A DNA stretch of 13,884 bases. Source: UBA9410 sp963933065 (GTDB lineage Bacteria > Actinomycetota > Acidimicrobiia > Acidimicrobiales > MedAcidi-G1). Where the stretch lies: positions 1 through 13,884 of the forward strand of contig CAWVUB010000060.1 in assembly GCA_963933065.1 (NCBI GenBank), written 5' to 3'. The notes under the pieces were generated by a model. That model had not been told where the DNA came from, made no database searches, and saw only the letters and a program-made list of their open reading frames with translations. The position numbers were made by a program, and so were the translations under genes. The first letter of the stretch is position 1. Each line of letters begins with the position of its first letter. This document shows positions 1-6,049 of the stretch, in pieces.

Positions 1-244
1 CAATCTGGGACGACCAGTTGTGGATCGGCAACTTGATGGCATCCGACGAATCGGCCGCAGGAGCTGCCGGGGCAGCCGGGGCAGCCGTCGTGGCTGGAGC
101 AGCCGTCGTGGCTGGAGCAGCCGGAGCATCCCCATCACCCACCGCAGCATCGTCGTCGCTGCCACAGGCGGTCACCGCAAGCGCAAATGTCAGCAACAGC
201 GCAAGCAGGAACGGGACACCCTGAAACTTGGATCGGTTCAGCAC
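1..244 (-). CDS. Substrate-binding lipoprotein, N-terminal part (possibly glycine-betaine/OpuAC type); runs off the left edge
   Basis: This reading frame was found by reading the minus strand; it is open to the window edge, with 81 codons visible. It starts with GTG at 244, five bases after a GGGGGAG ribosome site (250-256). Residues 1-27 form a lipoprotein signal peptide: a short basic start (NRSK), a hydrophobic core rich in Leu/Ala, and the lipobox VTAC with the lipidated Cys at residue 27. A GSDDD stretch and a linker of Ala, Pro and Thr repeats follow, a common spacer for actinobacterial surface lipoproteins. The last visible residues, KLPIHNWSSQI, resemble the first strand of OpuAC/ProX-type glycine-betaine binding proteins, which often begin with a short strand and a conserved Trp. 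Secretion and lipid anchoring are well supported. The ligand is a weak guess because only a few residues of the mature domain are inside the window. Confidence 0.75.
   Translation of the reverse strand, partial: MLNRSKFQGVPFLLALLLTFALAVTACGSDDDAAVGDGDAPAAPATTAAPATTAAPAAPAAPAADSSDAIKLPIHNWSSQI
81..122 (-). repeat. 18-bp tandem repeat in the lipoprotein linker
   Basis: An 18-bp unit (gcagccgtcgtggctgga on the plus strand) occurs at 81-98 and again at 99-116, with its first 6 bases a third time at 117-122. A shorter 9-bp pattern (ggggcagcc) continues on the left. The repeat lies in frame and encodes the Ala-Pro-Ala-Thr-Thr-Ala linker after the lipobox. Its length may vary by slippage in multiples of 6 residues without breaking the gene. 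Confidence 0.85.
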
Positions 245-249
245 TTAAA

Positions 250-256
250 CTCCCCC
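250..256 (-). promoter_or_regulatory. Ribosome binding site of the lipoprotein gene
   Basis: GGGGGAG on the minus strand, 5 bases before the GTG at 244. It fixes the start for a gene that has no ATG nearby and whose signal peptide begins at this GTG. Confidence 0.6.
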
Positions 257-317
257 TTTTTACGGATACATCCATACCAGTAGGCGGATGTAACACAGAT
301 CAGAATTGTTCACCTCA

Positions 318-358
318 AGACAAATATGTCTGACGCCATATTAGACACAGATCTGGCG
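318..358. promoter_or_regulatory. Cluster of nested inverted repeats (candidate operator)
   Basis: In the 150-bp gap between the Rieske stop (395) and the lipoprotein start (244), three dyads are packed into 41 bp: AGACA-aata-TGTCT (318-331), whose right arm TGTCT also pairs with a second AGACA at 343-347; the perfect 8-bp palindrome CAGATCTG (348-355); and CGCCA (334-338) facing TGGCG (354-358). The location, about 75-115 bp upstream of the lipoprotein start, fits an operator or a leader structure. The sequence matches no regulator site that I can name. I see no convincing -35/-10 pair. Confidence 0.35.
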
Positions 359-394
359 CGTGGTCCAAAAAGACTTTGGCTTCAGGGAGTTGAC

Positions 395-1585
395 CTAGGA
401 GGCCGAGGGCCTGCCCGACGTGAAGATGGAGTCATATGCCTGATCATCAGCGTTGACGAGACGTTCGACCCAGCCATGAAAACGATGGCCTCCACCTTCG
501 TTCTGACCGAATACGAAAGAGTTTCTAGCACCAGTAGCAATCGCCGTCTGTATTCCAAAGCCCGTGCTGTAGTCCTCATCGCGCACGACCATCTCTAAAA
601 AGTCGGCATGATCTTCGGCCTTCGCTGCGGCTTCGTCGTCACTAGGTGGCATTGCAAGGAAGTAGGACTGAACAGTGAGCGATAGATCTGGAGTAGGACC
701 AGGGAACAGTTGTGAAAGGAGTACGGACTCACCACGATAAATCGCCATCGAGACATTCGGAAAGATTGTCCAGACACCGCCAACTGTCGCGTCAACGTCC
801 CAGTCGTCTTCTGGAACGTCTCTCAGTTCAAGGAGGGCCGGGTCAGGTCGCGACATCCTTTGATGAGGACCCCACACGTTGTATATCGCCTTGTTGCTTC
901 CGTCGGGTCCGAAGGTGTTTCTATGCAGGATCGGGAGATGGTAATAGTCGAGGTAACCGTCGTACGCGAGCTTCCAGTTCGGGCCAACGATCTCACGCCG
1001 AGTTACCAAGTGCCATCTGCCAAAGTCGAAGTGGGTGAGTACCTCGTCGTACCCAGCAAGAAAGCCATCAAGGTGGAGATCCCGCCCAGGCGTGAGGCCT
1101 ACGAATACCATCCCCGCACGCTCACCAGCCGGGAGAGGAACTAATCCCAACTCGTCAACATCAGGCGCACCAAATTCCTCACGATTCGTAATGCCCACCA
1201 GTTGACCGTCACCGTCGTAGGTCCAACCATGATACGGGCAGGCAAATCGGCGAGCTTTACCTAAGCCGTCTGGAACAACGATTGCCCCTCTATGACTACA
1301 CATATTGACGAATGCTTTGATCTCTCCCTCAGAATTCCGTGTGAGCAAGATCGGGACGCCGACAGCCGTCATTGCCTTGTAAGAGCCCGGTTCAGCCAGT
1401 TCTCCGCTAAGTGCTGCCATGAGCGGTACGCGTTTGAAGATTCTGTCGACCTCGAGTTGCCAACGCTCAGGGTCTGTATAACTGGCGGTTGGCACGCTAA
1501 AACAGCCTGACTCCTGATCAGCGGTATCAGCCTCAACGTGTGCCATGTTTTTCCTGGCCATCGCTATTAGTTGGGATCTACTCAC
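395..1585 (-). CDS. Rieske [2Fe-2S] oxygenase, alpha subunit (aromatic ring-hydroxylating type)
   Basis: Rieske non-heme iron oxygenases pass electrons from a [2Fe-2S] cluster to a mononuclear iron that activates O2. Both sites are visible in this 396-residue protein. The Rieske motif is CSHRG (C96, H98) followed by CPYHGW (C116, H119). The mononuclear iron motif after NWK is DYYHLPILH (D213, H216, H221), keeping the bridging Asp; the Asp of the RDEDYS stretch (about 338) is the likely third ligand. The length is normal for an alpha subunit. I chose GTG at 1585 because GGTGGAG (1592-1598) sits 6 bases upstream; a TTG at 1600 would add five residues but has no ribosome site. The gene stands alone and divergent from the CMD-like gene. 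No beta subunit, ferredoxin or reductase is adjacent. The substrate is unknown; it lacks the KshA-type iron motif that I would expect for a steroid 9-alpha-hydroxylase. Confidence 0.9.
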   Translation of the reverse strand: MSRSQLIAMARKNMAHVEADTADQESGCFSVPTASYTDPERWQLEVDRIFKRVPLMAALSGELAEPGSYKAMTAVGVPILLTRNSEGEIKAFVNMCSHRGAIVVPDGLGKARRFACPYHGWTYDGDGQLVGITNREEFGAPDVDELGLVPLPAGERAGMVFVGLTPGRDLHLDGFLAGYDEVLTHFDFGRWHLVTRREIVGPNWKLAYDGYLDYYHLPILHRNTFGPDGSNKAIYNVWGPHQRMSRPDPALLELRDVPEDDWDVDATVGGVWTIFPNVSMAIYRGESVLLSQLFPGPTPDLSLTVQSYFLAMPPSDDEAAAKAEDHADFLEMVVRDEDYSTGFGIQTAIATGARNSFVFGQNEGGGHRFHGWVERLVNADDQAYDSIFTSGRPSAS

Positions 1586-1591
1586 GGAAGT

Positions 1592-1598
1592 CTCCACC
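1592..1598 (-). promoter_or_regulatory. Ribosome binding site deciding the first Rieske gene start
   Basis: GGTGGAG on the minus strand, 6 bases before GTG 1585. It lies inside the region that would be coding if the TTG at 1600 were used, which favours the shorter form. Confidence 0.5.
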
Positions 1599-1691
1599 AA
1601 GGTTGATCACGTCATACAAATATAGTGGTAAACAGATTAGCAGGCATGGGCCCCACCATGGGAAGGAGGCCTTGAAGCGACGACCATGGTG

Positions 1692-1717
1692 CCGACCCGT
1701 CAAATTTAGCCTGTCGG
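1692..1717. repeat. Inverted repeat in the divergent Rieske/CMD intergenic region
   Basis: CCGAC (1692-1696) faces GTCGG (1713-1717) across 16 bases, in the 221-bp region between the divergent starts at 1585 and 1807. The same region holds CATGG/CCATG pairs around 1644-1661 and the palindrome ACCATGGT near 1685. Promoters for both genes must be here, but I see no clear -35/-10 boxes. A regulator site is possible but weakly supported. Confidence 0.2.
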
Positions 1718-1795
1718 ACTTAGCGAACATGCTCGGCCCGGGAAGCGAGACAGCTAATCGCCTCGACCAGGGCCATACGAGCTGACCGAACAACC

Positions 1796-1801
1796 AAGGA
1801 G
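1796..1801 (+). promoter_or_regulatory. Ribosome binding site of the CMD-like gene
   Basis: AAGGAG, 5 bases before ATG 1807: a strong consensus site. Confidence 0.7.
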
Positions 1802-1806
1802 TAAAG

Positions 1807-2382
1807 ATGTCTAGCGAACCTGACCTCACCCCACGCATTCCTCCGATTCCTGCAGCCGAACGGGACGATATTGCAAACGAACTCCTTGCAACCGCGTCCG
1901 GGCCCGGTCGTCCGAGTCGTACTCCCAATCTCTGGACAACGTTGGTCCGCCACCCCGGGCTGTTCCGACGCTGGATTCCATTCGGAGGCAAGCTCCTTGC
2001 AGGCCAAATTCCCTCTAGGGACCGAGAATTGATGATTTTGCGAACTGCATGGCGATGCGATACGGAATACGAGTGGGGCCAACACTGCCAGATCGCTCGA
2101 GATGTCGGTATCACTGATGCCGAGTTGTCCGATATCGCAAGAGGTCCTGACGCTTCAGCGTGGGATCCTTTTGACGCGACCCTGCTCCGGGCAGTTGACG
2201 AACTACACGACGAATCCTGCATAACCGACGAGACGTGGGCAATCCTCACTGATCGATACGACGACAAGCAGCTGATCGAACTACCAATGCTCGTCGGCCA
2301 ATACCACCTGGTTGCTTTCACGATGAACTCGCTTCGACTCGAGCATGAGTCCGGCGCCGATCGGTTTCCCGATGTGAGTTAA
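1807..2382 (+). CDS. Carboxymuconolactone decarboxylase (CMD)/AhpD-like family protein
   Basis: This 191-residue all-helical protein carries the CMD core: RDRELMILRTAWRC (residues 71-84), then EYEW (87-90), H93, and the helix IARDVGITDAELSDI (96-110). The AhpD-type CxxC redox pair is absent. The E-Y-E-W-x-x-H pattern is instead that of the decarboxylase-like branch, which is common in actinobacterial catabolic clusters and usually of unknown substrate. ATG 1807 follows an AAGGAG site (1796-1801) at 5 bases. It is transcribed away from the first Rieske gene and converges on the NTF2-like gene, leaving 12 bp between stops. Family assignment is firm. Decarboxylation of a muconolactone is not implied, since many members are only annotated by homology. 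Confidence 0.85.
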   Translation: MSSEPDLTPRIPPIPAAERDDIANELLATASGPGRPSRTPNLWTTLVRHPGLFRRWIPFGGKLLAGQIPSRDRELMILRTAWRCDTEYEWGQHCQIARDVGITDAELSDIARGPDASAWDPFDATLLRAVDELHDESCITDETWAILTDRYDDKQLIELPMLVGQYHLVAFTMNSLRLEHESGADRFPDVS

Positions 2383-2394
2383 TGCCACTCTTCG

Positions 2395-2928
2395 TTACAG
2401 GAGTGCTTTCATATCAATCGAGTCGATGTACTCATGTAGGCGAACCAACTCAAGCTTTTGGTTCAAGAAGTGGATCATTCCTGCCTGAATACGCACGGCC
2501 TCTCCGTTTGGACCTTCCGCCACAAGAACCATCTCGAGTAGGAAGCCCCCAGGAAATACTTGGATGTGGACATCCTCGCGGGCCCTGTTCCGCAAATGCT
2601 TCAACTTGTCGATAAGCGCGTCAAAATGGAGATTCGCAGGCACCGCCTGCGGCTGGCCGGGAACCGGATAGTTGCGCCACACGATGTGAGCATGCTTGCC
2701 ATCGGTCTGCTCGGGCATCTCAATGGAGCCGTCATCGTTTAGCTGTATCGGATGTCCTTCCTCAAATGGAAGTGGCCCGCTGACATACCCTTCGGCCAGT
2801 TCCCGAACCTCCAACAGATGCGCTTTGAGGTCCCCTCCTGACATGGAACTCCAGTCGGGCGAAACCCATCCCTCTGCTATGGGCGACATAGCGATCCCCA
2901 TTCTTGCTGCGATTATGCTGTCTCGCAT
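2395..2928 (-). CDS. NTF2/SnoaL-like family protein
   Basis: A 177-residue protein. The second half looks like the curved sheet of the NTF2/SnoaL fold: FPGGFLLEMVLVAEG, then VRIQAGMIHFLNQKLELVRLHEYIDS ending at the C-terminus. The alternating hydrophobic strands and the closing HEYIDS element are typical of SnoaL-like proteins. Fold members include ketosteroid isomerase, scytalone dehydratase and polyketide cyclases, and the beta subunits of ring-hydroxylating dioxygenases. The first 60 residues (DWSSMSGGDLKAHLLEVRELAEGYVSG) are helical and longer than in minimal members. ATG 2928 has only a weak ribosome site. It is divergent from the SDR operon across 108 bp, so it may share regulation with it. 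Function is unknown; a small-molecule isomerase or dehydratase, or a binding role, fits the setting. Confidence 0.65.
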   Translation of the reverse strand: MRDSIIAARMGIAMSPIAEGWVSPDWSSMSGGDLKAHLLEVRELAEGYVSGPLPFEEGHPIQLNDDGSIEMPEQTDGKHAHIVWRNYPVPGQPQAVPANLHFDALIDKLKHLRNRAREDVHIQVFPGGFLLEMVLVAEGPNGEAVRIQAGMIHFLNQKLELVRLHEYIDSIDMKALL

Positions 2929-2943
2929 ATTGTCGACTCACCC

Positions 2944-2996
2944 GTGCTGTCAAGTCAAGGGCAGCACTCCCTACCAGAGGAATACAGTGCCAGCAC
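2944..2996. promoter_or_regulatory. Three copies of a GTGCTG/CAGCAC half-site (candidate operator)
   Basis: In the 108-bp divergent region between the NTF2-like gene (start 2928) and the SDR gene (start 3037), GTGCTG (2944-2949) and CAGCAC (2962-2967) form an inverted repeat with a 12-bp spacer, and a second CAGCAC lies at 2991-2996, 29 bp downstream of the first. Three matching 6-mers in a short divergent promoter region suggest a regulator binding array that could control both directions. The regulator itself is not in the window. Confidence 0.4.
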
Positions 2997-3036
2997 AGAG
3001 CAACCCGTCCATCGAGGACACAACTAGGGCAACTGC

Positions 3037-3798
3037 GTGATTTCCTCAGCGCTGACTTCACTAAACGGCAAAGTGGCCGTGATCACTGGTGGTGCGGGTG
3101 TCATCGGTGAGGCACTCGCCGAATACCTCCTGGCTTGGGGTGTCAAGGTGGTTTTGGCGGATATCGACTGCCAGAAGGGAGAAGCCTTATCCGGGCAACT
3201 AGGTTGCGAGTTCCTTCAGGTTGACGTGTCCGATGACTCCGAAAACCAACGAATGATCGAAACAGCCGTCAAGAACCATGGACGACTGGATCTTGTGTTC
3301 TTGAACGCCGGCGTCTCGTCACAGAGCTTGGGAGCACCCTTGCCCTATGACCCCGCCAAAATTGACATCAAGTCATATCGAGAGATACTTGCAGTAAATA
3401 TTGATGGCCCAGTGTTTGGGGCCTCTGCGGCCATCCCTGCTCTTGCCGATAATGGCGGTGGGGCCATTGTCATTACCTCGTCAGTCGCAGGTCTGATTCC
3501 ATGGGCCCTTGACCCGGTGTACACGATCTCCAAGCACGGCTTAATCGGTTACGTCCGCTCATTAGCCAACGAACTCAGCACCCGAGACATAACAATCAAC
3601 GCAATCTGTCCAGGTGGAACAGGCCGACCCAACACGATCCAGCTACCACCGGGCGTAGCGCTACTGGCGCCTGAGATTCTTGCCTCGGCCATGGTTGCCG
3701 TAGCTACAGATGGGGGAACAGGCCGGGCTGCAAGTGTTGTGGCTAATCGTGATCCCGTAGTTCAATTCTTTGGGTTTGGCGAAGTAGAGGGTTTTTAA
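3037..3798 (+). CDS. Short-chain dehydrogenase/reductase (SDR), NAD-dependent type
   Basis: A classical SDR of 253 residues that oxidises or reduces an alcohol/ketone with NAD(P). The Rossmann glycine motif is TGGAGVIG (17-24); Asp42 in ADID at the end of the second strand points to NAD(H) rather than NADP(H). Also visible are DV (63-64), NAG (90-92), the structural N121, and the catalytic S149, Y162 and K166 (YTISK). CPGG follows at 191-194. The C-terminal part (APEILASAMVAVATDGGTGR) replaces the usual GxxxxVDGG ending and recalls the prostaglandin-dehydrogenase-like branch. GTG 3037 is the start that gives a normal N-terminus; only a weak AGGG precedes it. First gene of a four-gene plus-strand operon with the small protein, the second Rieske oxygenase and a SnoaL-like protein. 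It may oxidise the product of the oxygenase. Confidence 0.9.
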   Translation: MISSALTSLNGKVAVITGGAGVIGEALAEYLLAWGVKVVLADIDCQKGEALSGQLGCEFLQVDVSDDSENQRMIETAVKNHGRLDLVFLNAGVSSQSLGAPLPYDPAKIDIKSYREILAVNIDGPVFGASAAIPALADNGGGAIVITSSVAGLIPWALDPVYTISKHGLIGYVRSLANELSTRDITINAICPGGTGRPNTIQLPPGVALLAPEILASAMVAVATDGGTGRAASVVANRDPVVQFFGFGEVEGF

Positions 3799-3812
3799 CA
3801 TTCAAGACACTA

Positions 3813-3821
3813 GGGGGAGGG
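3813..3821 (+). promoter_or_regulatory. Strong ribosome binding site of the small gene
   Basis: Purine run GGGGGAGGG two bases before ATG 3824, with the GGGGG/GGAGG core at a usable distance. It is the main evidence that the 75-codon frame is really translated. Confidence 0.55.
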
Positions 3822-3823
3822 CA

Positions 3824-4051
3824 ATGTCAGGACTACGGCACCCTTTGAGCGGTGCAGTGTATGAAATCACTGCCGAGGGAGCAATCAGAGTCACAACAGA
3901 CAAGAGCTCCGGGCTGTTTGATCGAGAGGGCGTATGGATCAGTGGAGAGTTGCGAACCAGCGACCCCCAAATGTGCAACTGGGTGGCATCTAGCGTCTAC
4001 GAGCTTGCGCCGCGACGGCCAACGCCATATTTGAAGAGGGAGTCATCATGA
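3824..4051 (+). CDS. Small 75-residue protein coupled to the Rieske oxygenase
   Basis: I do not recognise a named family. Residues 1-15 (SGLRHPLSGAVYEIT) and the following strands (GAIRVT, G..GLFDREGVWISGEL) look like a small beta-rich domain; residues 46-60 hold DPQMCNWVASSVYEL. There is no signal peptide or membrane segment. Cys51 is the only Cys, so it is not a ferredoxin or zinc ribbon. A strong GGGGGAGGG site (3813-3821) precedes ATG 3824, showing it is a translated gene despite its size. It starts 25 bp after the SDR stop, and its last codons overlap the Rieske start by 4 bp (ATGA), so the two are translationally coupled. From memory, similar short proteins are encoded next to Rieske alpha subunits in other bacteria, but I could not check this. 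A role as an accessory or assembly partner of the oxygenase is inference. Confidence 0.75.
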   Translation: MSGLRHPLSGAVYEITAEGAIRVTTDKSSGLFDREGVWISGELRTSDPQMCNWVASSVYELAPRRPTPYLKRESS

Positions 4052-5412
4052 CGAGCGACCATCCGGCAACAGCAAAGCCGAATGCCCTCACGTACCAGCA
4101 AATCCTCGACACTGACACGCACCCCGTGCCAGAGGTGCTACGGCGAACCAGCGATGCACGTTTCACTAATGACGACGTCCCCGTTACTCGGTACACAACA
4201 CGCGAATTTCACGAACTCGAAAAGGAAGCACTGTGGAGCAGGGTCTGGCAGATGGTCTGCCGCAGCGAAGACATACCCGAGATCGGCGACACACTTCGTT
4301 ACGACATCGCAGATCGGTCCTACCTGATCGTAAGAACTGCCAATGACAGGATTAAGGGTTACTACAACGCCTGTCTGCACCGGGGCCGCATGCTCCGCGA
4401 GCATGACGGGAGGGTTGACGAACTTCGCTGCCCATTCCATGGATTCTGCTGGGCGCTGGACGGCAACCTGAAACAAGTCCCATCGGGATGGGACTTTGCC
4501 CACGTATTCGAGCGTGCCGACGAGTTCCAGTTGCCTGAGGTCAACGTCGATACTTGGGGTGGATTCGTCTTCATCAACCCAGATGAGGAGTGTGAACCAC
4601 TAGCTTCATTTCTTGGCGAACTCATCGAACACTTCGCTACCTGGGACCTCGAGAACCGATACAAAAGTGTCCATGTAGCAAAAATCATTCGTTGCAACTG
4701 GAAGATCGCTTCTGAGGCCTTTTCCGAAGCACTTCACGTCGTTGCTACTCATCCTCAGATCCTGCCCAGCATTGGAGACGCAAACACCCAATACGACGTT
4801 TGGGGCAACTTCAGCAGGGCGATATCACCAAACAACACTCCAAGTCCGAACCTCAACTGGATACCAACCGAACAACAGATGTTTGATGTTCGTACCGACA
4901 GACAACTAGGGGATAATCCGGTCAGCGTGATCCCCGAGGGAATGACTGCTCGTCAGTTCTCCGCCAACACTGGACGGGAGACTTGGCGCCCTGTAGTTGG
5001 AGATCGCGTGGACACGATGTGCGACGCCGAGTTCAATGACTCCTTCTACTACACAGTTTTTCCAAACTTCCATCCGTGGGGCGCCTTCAACGCCATTAAC
5101 TATCGCTTTCGGCCCAATGGCGACAATCACCAGACATGCATTATGGAATGCATGTTCCTCCTACCTTTCCCTGAAGGCCAGAGACCGCCATCGGCCGAAG
5201 TCAACTGGCTAGGCCCTGACGATCAATGGGCTGAGCACGCTCCGGAACTCGGCAACCTCGCCAGGGTGTTCGATCAGGACACGTTCAACCTCGCAAGAGT
5301 GCAGGAAGGTCTGCTTGCTATGAAGAAGCCCGGAGTCACACTGGCCAACTATCAGGAACTAAAAGTTCGCCATGCTCAAGTACTCCTCGAAGAGTGGGTC
5401 TACGGCGAGTAA
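4048..5412 (+). CDS. Rieske [2Fe-2S] oxygenase, alpha subunit (second)
   Basis: A 454-residue alpha subunit. The Rieske cluster is bound by CLHRG (C109, H111) and CPFHGF (C128, H131). After NWK (217-219) the mononuclear iron motif reads EALHVVATHPQ with H230 and H235. The position of the bridging Asp of naphthalene dioxygenase is Glu227, a substitution that I believe is usual in this branch, and the following Tyr is Leu229. D411 in FDQDTFNLARVQ is the likely carboxylate ligand. The start ATG 4048 overlaps the small gene's stop (ATGA) and has GAGGGAG upstream. It is followed after 31 bp by a SnoaL-like gene. Members of this branch work on terpenoid, steroid and aromatic acids as alpha-only oligomers or with a beta subunit. 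The electron-transfer partners are not encoded here. Quite distinct from the first Rieske protein in length and motif detail, so probably a different reaction. Confidence 0.92.
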   Translation: MTSDHPATAKPNALTYQQILDTDTHPVPEVLRRTSDARFTNDDVPVTRYTTREFHELEKEALWSRVWQMVCRSEDIPEIGDTLRYDIADRSYLIVRTANDRIKGYYNACLHRGRMLREHDGRVDELRCPFHGFCWALDGNLKQVPSGWDFAHVFERADEFQLPEVNVDTWGGFVFINPDEECEPLASFLGELIEHFATWDLENRYKSVHVAKIIRCNWKIASEAFSEALHVVATHPQILPSIGDANTQYDVWGNFSRAISPNNTPSPNLNWIPTEQQMFDVRTDRQLGDNPVSVIPEGMTARQFSANTGRETWRPVVGDRVDTMCDAEFNDSFYYTVFPNFHPWGAFNAINYRFRPNGDNHQTCIMECMFLLPFPEGQRPPSAEVNWLGPDDQWAEHAPELGNLARVFDQDTFNLARVQEGLLAMKKPGVTLANYQELKVRHAQVLLEEWVYGE

Positions 5413-5443
5413 TGGGTCCTAGCAACAGAACTGGCGTTGGCCG

Positions 5444-5884
5444 GTGAATCTGGAACAAGTGGCGGACGAACTATCGATCCGGCGGCTGGTGGATACCTTC
5501 TGTGAGGGTGTCAATAGTCGGAATATCGATCTATGGGCCTCGGTCTGGGATGACGACAGCCCAAGCTTCTCCTTCGGCCTCAATAACATCCGCGGCAAAG
5601 ACGCCATCGTTTCAGGATTCGCTAGTGGGATTGCCGGCTATGAACTTCTATTTCAAATAGTTTCAAACGGCTTGATCGACATCAACGGTGATTCCGCTAC
5701 GGGGCAATGGCACCTCGTCGAAATAAGTCAGACCCGGGACGGAGGTTCAGGGCAGCGGTTAAGCCGGTGCAACGACGCCTACATCCGCTCGATAAGTGGA
5801 TGGCGACTCCAACACCGGGTCGTCGAACATCTCTACAAGGGTGATACACCACTCGGTGGTTGGATTAGCCCTACAACGGACTAG
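5444..5884 (+). CDS. SnoaL-like (NTF2 fold) protein downstream of the Rieske oxygenase
   Basis: A 146-residue protein with the normal SnoaL_4 layout: an N-terminal helix pair (QVADELSIRRLVDTFCEGVNSR), then DLWASVWDDDSPSFSF and RGKDAIVSGFASG, followed by strands carrying GDSATGQWHLVEIS, RCNDAYIRSISGWRLQHRVVEHLY. The fold is shared by ketosteroid isomerase-like enzymes, scytalone dehydratase and the beta subunits of ring-hydroxylating dioxygenases. The GTG at 5444 is the only start in frame after an upstream stop (5420); its ribosome site is poor, so coupling to the Rieske gene 31 bp upstream is likely. It is the last gene of the SDR operon. It could be a non-standard beta subunit or an isomerase/dehydratase acting on the oxygenase product; sequence alone does not decide. 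Confidence 0.8.
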   Translation: MNLEQVADELSIRRLVDTFCEGVNSRNIDLWASVWDDDSPSFSFGLNNIRGKDAIVSGFASGIAGYELLFQIVSNGLIDINGDSATGQWHLVEISQTRDGGSGQRLSRCNDAYIRSISGWRLQHRVVEHLYKGDTPLGGWISPTTD

Positions 5885-5982
5885 CGGTCCTGCCACCGTG
5901 GTCTATTCAAACGGCTGATCTGCGGACAGAAGAAACTCCACTCGCCCGGTAGTCGGAATTTCGAGGAGCAGCGTCGCGATAA

Positions 5983-6020
5983 ACGGAGAAGTTGGATCTC
6001 TTGGAAGGGAAGTTCTCCGT
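5983..6020. terminator. Inverted repeat between convergent genes (candidate bidirectional terminator)
   Basis: ACGGAGAA (5983-5990) is the exact reverse complement of TTCTCCGT (6013-6020), with a 22-base loop, in the 165-bp space between the convergent SnoaL-like and acyl-CoA synthetase genes. There is no T-run, so intrinsic termination is uncertain. I see no other feature in 5885-6049. Confidence 0.3.
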
Positions 6021-6049
6021 CACTCACTTAACACCAACGCGCCTGAGAG

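Noticed and set aside
81..122. Short repeats that could suggest a CRISPR array
   Set aside because: Units are contiguous, have no spacers, and lie in frame in a signal-peptide-bearing gene.
1663..1669. AAGGAGG, a perfect ribosome-site sequence in the Rieske/CMD intergenic region
   Set aside because: The only ATG downstream (1686) opens a 7-codon frame at too great a spacing, so I could not support a leader peptide.
1578..2321. Long 247-codon open frame on the minus strand opposite the CMD-like gene
   Set aside because: Its translation is Ser/Arg/Trp-rich with no family signal, while the plus-strand CMD frame has clear motifs and a strong ribosome site.
2382..2615. 77-codon plus-strand frame whose ATG overlaps the CMD stop (TAATG)
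   Set aside because: It runs antisense through the NTF2-like gene and its translation shows no domain or composition of a real protein.
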